Below, one piece after another: positions 50,975 to 59,790 of a stretch of DNA of 64,000 nucleotides. The notes under the pieces are model-generated. The model saw only the letters and a program-made list of their open reading frames with translations, was not told the origin of the DNA and did not search any database. Both the position numbers and the translations under genes were made by a program. Origin of the DNA: Gammaproteobacteria bacterium (lineage in GTDB: Bacteria; Pseudomonadota; Gammaproteobacteria; Pseudomonadales; Halieaceae); contig JAUICG010000008.1 of the NCBI GenBank assembly GCA_030427485.1, forward strand, positions 1 to 64,000, in the 5' to 3' direction. Position 1 is the first letter of the stretch. The number at the start of each line of letters is the position of its first letter.

Positions 50975-53239
50975 ATGAAGCCCTCCGTGATTTTGACGAG
51001 CGCGACGTTGGTCGGATTGTTGCTCATTAACCTGCCTGTACCGACAGCGGGCGCGCAGAACCTGCTTCCTGGTTCGCCGCCGGCAGATGAGGCGGCGCCC
51101 GAGGTGGCGGTCGAGCCGACCAGCCTCGAAGCGATTGCGCAGCGTGGCGCGGCGCTGGCAGGCGAGCGCGATGCGTTGGCCACGGAGCTCCAGCACTCCG
51201 GAGTGGAAACGACCTCGCTGGCCGGCAAGCACCTGCTCCGGTCGCAGGAAAAGCTTGCGGAGATAGAGCGGCTGCTGGATGCGCAGGCGGGCCTGGCGCG
51301 GGCGCTGGCCGCGCCGGCGGAATCCCCGGACGCGGAGCTGCCGGACGACGAGCCGTCGGTCTTCATGCTGAATGTTCTGTATGAGCAGCAGGCGGCCGCT
51401 GAATCAGCGCTGGTCGAAAAGCGCCGCAACCTGGAAGCCGCCAGGGAGCAGTTGGAAACCCTGGAGGCACGCAGTCGGGAGGCCGGAGCCAGGCTGGAGA
51501 AGTCGACCGCGGAAGAAAAGGCGCGCAATCAACGCGCCGCCCGCTCGGCAGCGCTGGCGGTGCGGGTACAAGCCGAGCAGGTGAATCTCGCCACCCTGGA
51601 ACTGCAGACCGCCCAGGCTCAGCGGGAGCGGGGTGACAGTCTGGAGGCGAGAATAGCCGCGATACGCGACAGCCTGGCCAGTGGTGACGTCGAGGCCGGC
51701 GGCGCCCTGACGGCGGTGATGGAGCGTGAGAGCGCGGTGCAACGGGAGCGAAACGACGCCGAGCGGGAGCTGGCGACAGCGGAGTTGCGCCTGGCCGCGG
51801 AAAAAACGCGATACGCGGCGGACCCCGGGTCCTCGGCAGAGAGGCTGGCCGTGGTGGAAGCCTTGACGGCATACCGGGACGCACTGGCTAAACATATTTC
51901 GGTCGCCAATTTTGAGCTGGAACGGCTGGGGTCGCTGCGTGATATCTGGGCGCACTGGGAGTCCCTGTTACGCGCGGATTACTCCTCCGATGACCTGGCT
52001 TCCTGGCAGGAACTTGCCGACAACCAGCTCAGTGACCTGAGGCAGACCGAGGCCGTGCGCCAGGCCCAGGTCGCCGACCTGCGGATACGCCTCGCCGGAC
52101 TGGCGTCCCGGATCAGCCAGCTACCAGCGGAGTCCCAGGCGCGTGCCCCGCTGCGGGAGGCGGAAGCCGCGCTGAACAAGGTCTACACCGAACTGCTTGC
52201 CGCGGACCGTATGCTGGCGGCGGACCGGCGTATGACCGAGCGCTTTGCCGCGGAAATCGATACCGTAACCGGTAACCTCAGCTTCCTGGAGCATCTTTCT
52301 CGGGTGTTGCAAAAAGCCCGCGGCTTCTGGAACTTCGAGATTACCACAATCGACGACGCGCCCTTTACCGTTGGCTCACTCACCATGGGGCTGCTACTGT
52401 TCGCCGCCGGCTTGTGGGCGTCGCGCATGGGAGCGCGGTTTGTCGGGCATTTCTCCGCGAGCCGGCTGAAGCTCGACGCGGGCGCGGTCCAGGCCATGCA
52501 CACGCTCTCTTTTTACTTCCTGCTGATTGGCTTCACGCTGCTCGCGCTGCGGGCGGTGCACTTCCCGCTCACCGCATTTACCTTTCTCGGCGGCGCACTG
52601 GCGATCGGTGTTGGTTTCGGCAGCCAGAATGTAATGAACAATTTTATCAGCGGGTTGATACTGATGCTGGAGCGCCCGGTACGCGCCCAGGACGTGGTGG
52701 AGGTGGACGGCAGCCACGGCGTCATCCAGCGCATAGGCCCCCGCAGTACGCATATTCGCTCCACCGATGGCCGGCATATCGTCGTTCCCAACAGTTTTTT
52801 CCTGGAGAGCAATGTCGTTAACTGGACCTTGTCCGACGATCTGATGCGCACCAAGGTGAGTGTGGGGGTTTGTTATGGCTCGCCCACCCGGCTGGTGAAG
52901 CAATTGATTGAGGAGGTCACTGCGGCAGAACCGCTGGTGCTGAACCAACCGGCGCCCAAAGTGATCTTTGATGCGTTTGGCGATAACTCGCTCAACTTCG
53001 ACGTTTACTTCTGGGTGGAGGCCCGCTCCCCGATGGCTGTAAACGAGGTACAAAGCCGCATCCGCTTCGCGATCGACGATGTATTTCGCGAGCACAACCT
53101 GGTGATTGCCTTTCCCCAGCGCGATGTGCACCTCGACGCCGTCGCGCCGCTGGAGGTGCGCCTGGTGGACGGGACAGAAAAAGCCGGGAACGGGGCTGCA
53201 CCGCCCTCCGGCTATTCGGCCAAATCTCCAGACGAGTAA
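50975..53239 (+). CDS. Large MscS-family channel with long periplasmic coiled coil
   Basis: A 754-residue channel of the MscK/KefA-like class. A signal peptide (ending PTAGA) precedes about 430 residues of Ala/Glu/Arg-rich coiled coil (ALVEKRRNLEAAREQLETLE and similar). Three or four helices follow, with VGSLTMGLLLFAAGLWASR first, and the pore helix is in FLGGALAIGVGFGSQNVMNN. The beta domain is seen at VRAQDVVEVDGSHGVI and HIVVPNSFFLESNVV; the end is IAFPQRDVHLDAV, as in the first MscS protein. A perfect TATAAT lies 30 bases before the ATG. Its long periplasmic part may sense cell-wall or ionic state. Confidence 0.9.
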   Translation: MKPSVILTSATLVGLLLINLPVPTAGAQNLLPGSPPADEAAPEVAVEPTSLEAIAQRGAALAGERDALATELQHSGVETTSLAGKHLLRSQEKLAEIERLLDAQAGLARALAAPAESPDAELPDDEPSVFMLNVLYEQQAAAESALVEKRRNLEAAREQLETLEARSREAGARLEKSTAEEKARNQRAARSAALAVRVQAEQVNLATLELQTAQAQRERGDSLEARIAAIRDSLASGDVEAGGALTAVMERESAVQRERNDAERELATAELRLAAEKTRYAADPGSSAERLAVVEALTAYRDALAKHISVANFELERLGSLRDIWAHWESLLRADYSSDDLASWQELADNQLSDLRQTEAVRQAQVADLRIRLAGLASRISQLPAESQARAPLREAEAALNKVYTELLAADRMLAADRRMTERFAAEIDTVTGNLSFLEHLSRVLQKARGFWNFEITTIDDAPFTVGSLTMGLLLFAAGLWASRMGARFVGHFSASRLKLDAGAVQAMHTLSFYFLLIGFTLLALRAVHFPLTAFTFLGGALAIGVGFGSQNVMNNFISGLILMLERPVRAQDVVEVDGSHGVIQRIGPRSTHIRSTDGRHIVVPNSFFLESNVVNWTLSDDLMRTKVSVGVCYGSPTRLVKQLIEEVTAAEPLVLNQPAPKVIFDAFGDNSLNFDVYFWVEARSPMAVNEVQSRIRFAIDDVFREHNLVIAFPQRDVHLDAVAPLEVRLVDGTEKAGNGAAPPSGYSAKSPDE

Positions 53240-53416
53240 GGTTGCTGCTGGTACCACCTCGTCCCACATGGATCAACTCGCGCGGAATAGCGCGCGCTTC
53301 TTCCAACATTGTGCCGACGCCGCGTACTCTTGCGAAAGGACCTCGCATTGACGCGACCGGCCGCGCATTGAATACTTGCGTTGATCACTTTGAACAGGCC
53401 ACGTGAGAGAGCACGT

Positions 53417-54157
53417 TTGAGCGAACCCGTTTCATCGCCAGATCCGGCACCCTCCGAGACCCTGTCGCGCGAGCGTCCGGCACAGTTGCTGACCCATATT
53501 CGGGGCCTCTACCTTATCTCCGGCGTATGCGGCCTGGTGGATGCGGTCTGTTTCCTGTCGCTGGGAGAGGTTTTTGCGGAAATGATGACCGGCAACCTGC
53601 TGCTTATCATGTTCTATGTCGGTACCGGCCAGCCATTGAGCGCCTACGCCGCGAATGCGATGGCAGTCCTCGTCTTCCTGCTCGGGGCGATAGTTGCCGG
53701 CAGGATCGTGCGCGGTCCCCATGGCCATAACCGGTTCGGCTTCCTGGTCGAATGGTGCTTGCTCGCCGTCGCTTTCGGCCTGAGCCTGACCCTCCCGCTG
53801 GAGACATCGACGCTCGCGCGCTTCGTGCTGATCTGCACGCTTGCCTTCGCGATGGGGATGCAGAATGCATTGATTCGCCGGCACGGTGTGCCGGACCTGG
53901 CCACCAATGTAATGACATTGACGCTTACCGCGCTGGTGGCGGATTCGACACTGGCGGGAGGAGAAAATGAGCGCTGGCGAAGGCGCTTCGCATCCATCAC
54001 CGTTTTTGCACTGGGCGCACTGCTGGGTGCGCTGCTGACAACACGGATAGACCCGTGGGCGTCCCTGTTGGCGGCCCTGCTATTGTTTACCCTCGCGCTA
54101 CCCGGCCTGACCCGCCCGGCCGTGGCTGTTGCACGGGACCAGTCATCCGCCGGTTGA
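53417..54157 (+). CDS. DUF1275 (YoaK-type) membrane protein
   Basis: A membrane protein of about 246 residues with six or more helices, matching DUF1275: ISGVCGLVDAVCFLSLGEVFAEMMTG is the family's opening signature (G-x-V-D-A, F-x-x-x-M-T-G-N), then NALIRRHGVPDLATNVMTLT and GALLGALL. Function unknown. Start is uncertain: the open frame reaches back to a TTG at 53381, whereas the TTG at 53417 has GAGAGAG six bases upstream and gives the family's usual length, so I use it. Confidence 0.82.
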   Translation: MSEPVSSPDPAPSETLSRERPAQLLTHIRGLYLISGVCGLVDAVCFLSLGEVFAEMMTGNLLLIMFYVGTGQPLSAYAANAMAVLVFLLGAIVAGRIVRGPHGHNRFGFLVEWCLLAVAFGLSLTLPLETSTLARFVLICTLAFAMGMQNALIRRHGVPDLATNVMTLTLTALVADSTLAGGENERWRRRFASITVFALGALLGALLTTRIDPWASLLAALLLFTLALPGLTRPAVAVARDQSSAG

Positions 54158-54208
54158 CCGTGCCGCTCGCCATACCCGCGCGGTTTCTGCTAAGTTAGAG
54201 AAAGCTAT

Positions 54209-54214
54209 TATAAT
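54209..54214 (+). promoter_or_regulatory. Minus-10 element before the PHP lipoprotein gene
   Basis: TATAAT at 54209-54214, inside an AT-rich patch, is 18 bases upstream of the ATG and would give a very short leader that still includes GGAG at 54221-54224. No -35 match. Low confidence. Confidence 0.25.
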
Positions 54215-54231
54215 AATTCCGGAGCACGGTC

Positions 54232-57200
54232 ATGCCTAAAACACCAGTTTTATCCCTGTTGCGGTCGCTCGGCCTGCTGGCCCTGGTGACTCTCCTTCCC
54301 GCCTGTAGCGACAGCAACAACAGCAGCGGCGGCGGGACAGAGGAGCCTGTCGACCCGCCGGTAGGTCCGCCATCGACGGTATCGGCGCGTATGGCTACCC
54401 CGGCAGATCTCCTGTCCGGACCGCTGGCCCGCGGCACCGTGGGCGACTACGTGCTGGAGAACGAACACCTGAGGGTCATTATCCAGAAAGCCGGCAGGCA
54501 GTGGCTCAGTATCGGCACGTTTGGCGGCAATATTATTGATGTCAGTCGCAAGGATGCAACAGGTGCGATGCTGCCTGATCATCTCGAAGAATTTGTGATC
54601 GGCCTGAACATCGAGAACACGCCCAATTATACGGATGTGCGCATTGAAAATGACGGCAGCGACGGCGAGGCTGCCGTCATCTGCGCCTCCGGCCCGGATG
54701 ACCTGCTCGAGTTGGCCAATGCCAGCTCCGCGATCCGTGACTTCGGTGCGAGATTGCCGTCCAGTGCGGATGACCGTGACCTGCCGGTGGAGATCGAAAC
54801 CTGCTACACAGTGGAGCCCGGGGTTCGCTACGTCACCTTGCACACCACGTTCAGCAACCAGGGTACGGAGGATATTCCGATTTATCTCACGGAGTACATG
54901 AACGGTTCGGGACAGGTCGGGTTTTTCCAGCCCTATGCGGGTTTTGGCGAACCGCTGTTCACACCCTCCTGCCCGGAGGAGACCTATGTCCCCTGTTCCG
55001 CGGTGACCGGCGGGATGTGCGACCAGTGCAATGTGGCGGCTTACGCCGGCGTTGATGGCGGCGCGGGTGTCTCTTACGGGTTGATACACGGTGAGCAGGG
55101 CTCGTCCAGCTTTTCCACCGTCGGTATCAATATCGTCGTTTACGGTGATGCCGCACTGAGCCTGATCCTGGGTATTGTCCCGCCGAACTACCTGCTGCCC
55201 GCGCAGGGTGAGTTGGTACTGGATCGTTATTTTGCGGTGGGCGATGGCACCGTTTCCAGTATCGTGGATATTCGCAACGGGATTTTTGGCGTAGACGCGG
55301 TCGAAGTCAGCGGTACGGTCAGCAGCGCGGGGCAACCGCTGGACGGGGCGCAGGTTGCGGTGTATCAGCGTCTGGCAGGCGAACAAAACCCGATGACCCG
55401 TTTCATGGTGAACCACAGCACGACCGACGCGTCGGGTGCCTACAGCCTCAAATTGCCTCCTGGCGACTACGAGATCAGGGCGAACATGGAGGGTTATCGC
55501 TTCCCCGAGGGCGACCCCGGAAGCCTCACGGTGGCTGCCGAGCCGGTGACATGGGATTTCGAAATGCCGCAATCGGGCTATATAGAGGTGACAGTCATCG
55601 ATGAGACGGGCCCCGGCCCGGCAAAAATACAACTGGTCGGCTTTGATCCCAGCCCGCCGTTGACCAATATTGTCAGCGGCAATGAGGCGGGGGTGTTCGG
55701 TGATTACAAGGCGGATGCGCTGCCGTTCGGCATCGCGCAAGCGGCTTTCATCGATCGCAATGGCGCCAGCGAAAGAATTACTGTCGAACCCGGTGATTAC
55801 CAGGTGGTTGTCTCCCGTGGGCCGCGCTACTCGGTGTACAGGGAAAGTGTGACTATTGTCCCCGGCCAGGTGACAACAGTGCAGGCGGAAATCGTCAAAC
55901 TGCTGGACACCAGCGGTTTCGTACACAGCGATTTCCATGTGCACTCGATCGACAGCCCGGATGCGGAAGTGACGCGCGAAGAGCGGGTCGCGGTCATGCT
56001 GGCGGAGGGCATGGACTTTTTCACTCCCTCGGACCACGGCGTGCGCGCTGACTTCAGGCCGACAATCAAAGCCATGGGCGTGGAAGACCTGATCGGCGTG
56101 GCCGCCAGCAGCGAAACCACTACCTTCGACTACGGGCATTTCAACAGTTGGCCGGTATGGGTCGACCCGGACAGCATCAGCGGCGGCAGCTTCGACTGGG
56201 CCGGTGCCGCGCCGGTGGGGATGGATTTTCCCTCCTATGGGAACTACAACCTGCCGCCGGTGGATATCATCGACGGATTGCACGCTGATCCGATGGATAA
56301 CCTCGTGCAGATCAATCATATCGGTTCGCATTTTGGCGCCGGCGGACTGGCCATCGATACCGGCCTGACCCCGCCGCAGTCCGGCGCCAACCTGGCGTTC
56401 AAGCGGCTGGACCCCTCTATCCCCAATGCCTTTGATGACGGCTTCGATGCGCTGGAGGTGTGGATTGGCACCAACGGCCGTGGCGGTATCCTGAACGAGT
56501 TTCTCGGCGCCAATGCGGGTGACTGGTTCAATCTCATCAATCAGGACATCGTGCGTATTGGTGTTGCCGACTCCGATACCCACGACCGCAGGTTCACCCA
56601 GGTCTCGGCGCGCACGCTGGTCGCGAGCGCGACCGATTTTCCGCCCGACCTGACCACGGGCGCGGAAACACTTGCCGCCAATGTGCTGGCCGGCAAAGCG
56701 ATTGGCACCAATGCGCCGTTTTTGCTGTTGCAGGCGGACGGCGTGTTCGGCGCCCAGGCGCGGCATGCCGGATTGACACTAGAGGAAAGCAACCGCCTGC
56801 CGGCTGATGCTGGCAGCGACGTCACAATCACCGCGACGGTCAGTACGCCGGCCTGGGCGCCTGTCGATGCGGTGGAATTCTATATCAATAACCAGCCGGA
56901 GTTGACCAGCGCGCCGGGCGCGGCCGCTCGTTATGGTATTTGCCCGAACGTTCGGGTCAGTGCGGGTGATACCGCCTGGGAAGCCGTGGAGGTTGAGGTT
57001 GACCCGGCCGTGCAGGGCGGGACGCGCACCGATATTTCTGTGACCGTGGTGCTGGAGGGCTTAACCGAAGATACCTGGGTGGTAGCCATGGCAAGGGGTA
57101 CAGACGGAGTCTCGGAACCGCTTTTCCCGGTGCTGCCGGCGAGCCTGGAACGCAGCGGTAATGTCACGCTGGCCGACCTGACCGACGGTAATCTCGGCGA

Positions 57201-57321
57201 GGGCGGTACGCCCGCTTTCGCGTTCACCAATCCGGTGTTTATCGATGTGGGCGGAGACGGTTGGAGCGCGCCGGGTGTGATGACCGCGAACTGCACAATG
57301 CCAGTGTCCAGCCGGCAGTGA
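54232..57321 (+). CDS. CehA/McbA-like PHP metallohydrolase lipoprotein
   Basis: A 1029-residue exported lipoprotein (signal ending LLPACSDSN). The N-terminal 350 residues form a beta-rich unknown domain; CPEETYVPC and GMCDQCN are Cys clusters there. A carboxypeptidase-regulatory-like beta-sandwich follows (VEVSGTVSSAGQPLDGAQV, then GAYSLKLPPGDYEI). From about residue 560 a PHP-type metal-hydrolase domain starts with SGFVHSDFHVHSIDSPDAE (H-x-H), with FTPSDHG, NHIGSHFG and GVADSDTHDRR giving the other metal ligands, as in CehA/McbA carbamate and ester hydrolases. It probably cleaves an ester or phosphoester at the cell surface. The next gene overlaps its stop. Confidence 0.85.
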   Translation: MPKTPVLSLLRSLGLLALVTLLPACSDSNNSSGGGTEEPVDPPVGPPSTVSARMATPADLLSGPLARGTVGDYVLENEHLRVIIQKAGRQWLSIGTFGGNIIDVSRKDATGAMLPDHLEEFVIGLNIENTPNYTDVRIENDGSDGEAAVICASGPDDLLELANASSAIRDFGARLPSSADDRDLPVEIETCYTVEPGVRYVTLHTTFSNQGTEDIPIYLTEYMNGSGQVGFFQPYAGFGEPLFTPSCPEETYVPCSAVTGGMCDQCNVAAYAGVDGGAGVSYGLIHGEQGSSSFSTVGINIVVYGDAALSLILGIVPPNYLLPAQGELVLDRYFAVGDGTVSSIVDIRNGIFGVDAVEVSGTVSSAGQPLDGAQVAVYQRLAGEQNPMTRFMVNHSTTDASGAYSLKLPPGDYEIRANMEGYRFPEGDPGSLTVAAEPVTWDFEMPQSGYIEVTVIDETGPGPAKIQLVGFDPSPPLTNIVSGNEAGVFGDYKADALPFGIAQAAFIDRNGASERITVEPGDYQVVVSRGPRYSVYRESVTIVPGQVTTVQAEIVKLLDTSGFVHSDFHVHSIDSPDAEVTREERVAVMLAEGMDFFTPSDHGVRADFRPTIKAMGVEDLIGVAASSETTTFDYGHFNSWPVWVDPDSISGGSFDWAGAAPVGMDFPSYGNYNLPPVDIIDGLHADPMDNLVQINHIGSHFGAGGLAIDTGLTPPQSGANLAFKRLDPSIPNAFDDGFDALEVWIGTNGRGGILNEFLGANAGDWFNLINQDIVRIGVADSDTHDRRFTQVSARTLVASATDFPPDLTTGAETLAANVLAGKAIGTNAPFLLLQADGVFGAQARHAGLTLEESNRLPADAGSDVTITATVSTPAWAPVDAVEFYINNQPELTSAPGAAARYGICPNVRVSAGDTAWEAVEVEVDPAVQGGTRTDISVTVVLEGLTEDTWVVAMARGTDGVSEPLFPVLPASLERSGNVTLADLTDGNLGEGGTPAFAFTNPVFIDVGGDGWSAPGVMTANCTMPVSSRQ

Positions 57322-58691
57322 CCGCGCCAGAGCCGTCAACCATGGCCGATACCGTGCAAGCGGATAGCACCGTCGAGGAACTGCGCCCCATCCGGGTGGG
57401 GGTGCGTGAAACCTTTCGCCTGGTGCGCAAGAGCTACACCTATCCCTTGCAACACGCGCAGGAATTGCAGGCGCGCTATGGCAATGCGGTCATGCAGAAA
57501 ATGGCGCGCAGAACCTTTGTACACCTGTTCGGCGCCGACGCACATCGCCTTGCGCTGGTAAACGAGGGCCAGGTGTTTTCCAACAAGAAAGCCTGGGACC
57601 AGATCATCGGCCGCATTTTTCCGAACGGCCTGATGTTGCGCGATGGCGACGATCACCGCTATCACCGCCGTCTCATGCAGGTGGGGTTCAAAAGTGGCGC
57701 GATGCAGCGTTATATGCTCGAAATGGCGCCGCAAGTGCGGCGTGCGGTAGCGGCCTGGCCGCTATCACCGGGGCAGCCGCTGCTCGCATTTCCGACCTTC
57801 AAGCAAATGACACTGGACCTCGCGGCCACCATATTCCTGGGTATGGACCTGGGCGATCAGGCGACCCGGCTCAACCGTGCTTTCGAGATCACGGTAGCGG
57901 CCTCCATGCCCAAAATCCCACTGGCCATTCCCGGCAGCATCCTGTGGCGGGGTATCCGCGCGCGGGAGTACATGTGCCGGTATTTTCGCGCACAGCTACC
58001 GGAAAAACGCGAAGGTGCCGGCACCGACATGTTTTCACTGCTGTGCAGGGCTACCGACGAGGACGGCAACCGCTACACAGACCAGGAAGTGATCGACCAT
58101 ATGAACTTCCTGATGATGGCAGCGCACGATACAACCACCAGCACACTGACCAGTATGACCTATGCGCTGGCGAAGTATCCCGAGTGGCAGCAGCGCCTGG
58201 TCGGCGAGGTTGAAGGACTGGCTGTCGAACAACTGCGTTATGAGGATCTCGACCGCATGGTGTTGACGGAATACGTCATGAAAGAGGCGCTGCGCATGTA
58301 CCCCCCGCTATCGACGCTGCCCAAGTACAGTACGGCGCCCTTCGAGTTCGAGGGGCTGCGCATCCCCGCCGGCGCCATAGTGATAACGTACCCCATACAT
58401 ACACACTATATGGAAGACTACTGGTCCGAGCCCGGCCGCTTTGACCCGATGCGGTTCAGTGATGAACGCGCCGAGCACAAGCGCGATCCTTATTGCTGGG
58501 TGCCTTTCAGCGGCGGTGCGCACATGTGTATCGGCCTGCATTTTGCCGTCATGCAGATAAAACTGGTGATGTTCGAGATGCTGCGGCACTACCGCTGGTC
58601 TCTGCCCGCGGGGTATGCTATGCCGGTACAGCAATCGCCGATTTCCAAACCCCGCGATGGCTTGCCGGTGTATTTTTCGCCCCGCAACTGA
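57318..58691 (+). CDS. Cytochrome P450
   Basis: A 457-residue soluble P450. The I-helix oxygen-activation segment is MMAAHDTTTSTLTSM (A-x-H-D-T-T), the K-helix ExxR is KEALRMYPPLS, and the haem-binding loop is PFSGGAHMCIGLHFAVMQ (F-x-x-G-x-x-x-C-x-G). It monooxygenates a hydrophobic substrate with electrons from partners not encoded here. The GTG at 57318 overlaps the preceding stop (GTGA), implying coupled translation; an ATG at 57342 is a possible shorter start and a TTG frame opens at 57261. Located among hydrolases, it looks like part of a catabolic set. Confidence 0.92.
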   Translation: MTAPEPSTMADTVQADSTVEELRPIRVGVRETFRLVRKSYTYPLQHAQELQARYGNAVMQKMARRTFVHLFGADAHRLALVNEGQVFSNKKAWDQIIGRIFPNGLMLRDGDDHRYHRRLMQVGFKSGAMQRYMLEMAPQVRRAVAAWPLSPGQPLLAFPTFKQMTLDLAATIFLGMDLGDQATRLNRAFEITVAASMPKIPLAIPGSILWRGIRAREYMCRYFRAQLPEKREGAGTDMFSLLCRATDEDGNRYTDQEVIDHMNFLMMAAHDTTTSTLTSMTYALAKYPEWQQRLVGEVEGLAVEQLRYEDLDRMVLTEYVMKEALRMYPPLSTLPKYSTAPFEFEGLRIPAGAIVITYPIHTHYMEDYWSEPGRFDPMRFSDERAEHKRDPYCWVPFSGGAHMCIGLHFAVMQIKLVMFEMLRHYRWSLPAGYAMPVQQSPISKPRDGLPVYFSPRN

Positions 58692-58721
58692 CCTTTTTCA
58701 CGTAAATGACAGGATTTACCG

Positions 58722-59759
58722 ATGTCCAGACGCAGTATGAATGATGACCCCCGTATCGATCCGCGTATCAAGGCCCTGATGGGCTCGATGGTGATGCCAG
58801 AGGGGACCGATGTCGCCAGCCGCGAGGAGATGCTGGCGCGCGTCAACACGCCGGAATCGCGGCAGATGGCCGAAGCCTTGAAAGGGTTCATGGAGTTGTG
58901 CGACACCGAGGAAATCGCGCCCTCCGACGGTTTGGAAACGAGCACCCTGACATTTACATCCGAACCGGACGGTAACAGCATCAATGTGCAGTTGATTCGT
59001 CCCCGGTCGGAGGAGCCGCTGCCCTGTGTCTACTACATTCACGGCGGCGGTATGCAGGCCATGTCCTGTTACGACGGCAACTACCGCGCCTGGGGCAAGA
59101 TTATCGCCGCCCGCGGCGTGGCGGTCGCAATGGTCGACTTTCGCAACGCCCTGACGCCGTCATCGGCGCCGGAGGTGGCGCCTTATCCGGCCGGACTGAA
59201 TGACTGCGTGTCAGGGGTGAAGTGGCTGGCGAGCCAGGCGCAGGCGCTGGGTCTCGACGCCTCTCGTATCATCATCGCCGGGGAAAGCGGGGGCGGCAAT
59301 CTGACGCTGGCCACGGGGATGCGTTTGCTGCGCGAGGGCAGGCTGCACCTGGTACAGGGCCTTTACGCATTGTGCCCGTATATCTCCGGCAGTTGGCCTC
59401 GTGAGGAATATCCCTCCTCAGTGGAGAACAACGGCCTGTTGCTGGACCTGCACAACAACAATGGCGCGATGGCTTATGGCATCGAGGAGTTGGAGAAACG
59501 CAATCCCCTGGCCTGGCCCGGGTTTGCCACTGATGACGATGTGGCGGGCCTGCCGCCCACCGTGATCAGCGTCAACGAGTGCGATCCCTTGCGCGATGAG
59601 GGCATCAGTTTCTACCGCCTGCTGTTAAAAAACGGTGTTGCCGCGCGTTGTCGCCAGGTGATGGGGACGATTCATGGTACCGAGATTTTCCCGATGTGTT
59701 GTCCGGATATCAGCCGCGACACGGCGCGCGATCTCGCAGCCTTCTGCCGTGGTGATTGA
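58722..59759 (+). CDS. HSL-type alpha/beta hydrolase (esterase)
   Basis: A 345-residue hydrolase of the hormone-sensitive lipase branch. YYIHGGGMQAMS is the oxyanion HGGG motif, IIIAGESGGGNLTLA has the nucleophilic Ser, SVNECDPLRDEG the catalytic Asp, and GTIHGTEIF the His. FRNALTPSSAPEVAPYPAGL is also typical. It cleaves esters of small or medium chain acids. The gene follows P450 after 30 bases, with AGGA eight bases before the ATG, and may be cotranscribed, so it may act on the same compound. Confidence 0.92.
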   Translation: MSRRSMNDDPRIDPRIKALMGSMVMPEGTDVASREEMLARVNTPESRQMAEALKGFMELCDTEEIAPSDGLETSTLTFTSEPDGNSINVQLIRPRSEEPLPCVYYIHGGGMQAMSCYDGNYRAWGKIIAARGVAVAMVDFRNALTPSSAPEVAPYPAGLNDCVSGVKWLASQAQALGLDASRIIIAGESGGGNLTLATGMRLLREGRLHLVQGLYALCPYISGSWPREEYPSSVENNGLLLDLHNNNGAMAYGIEELEKRNPLAWPGFATDDDVAGLPPTVISVNECDPLRDEGISFYRLLLKNGVAARCRQVMGTIHGTEIFPMCCPDISRDTARDLAAFCRGD

Positions 59760-59790
59760 CCGATCCGGGCGTTCGATCTAGTATCAGGCG

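Noticed and set aside
54250-56766. 838-codon minus-strand frame opposite the PHP lipoprotein.
   Set aside because: The plus-strand protein has a signal, ordered domains and metal motifs; the opposite frame has biased composition typical of antisense translation in GC-rich DNA.
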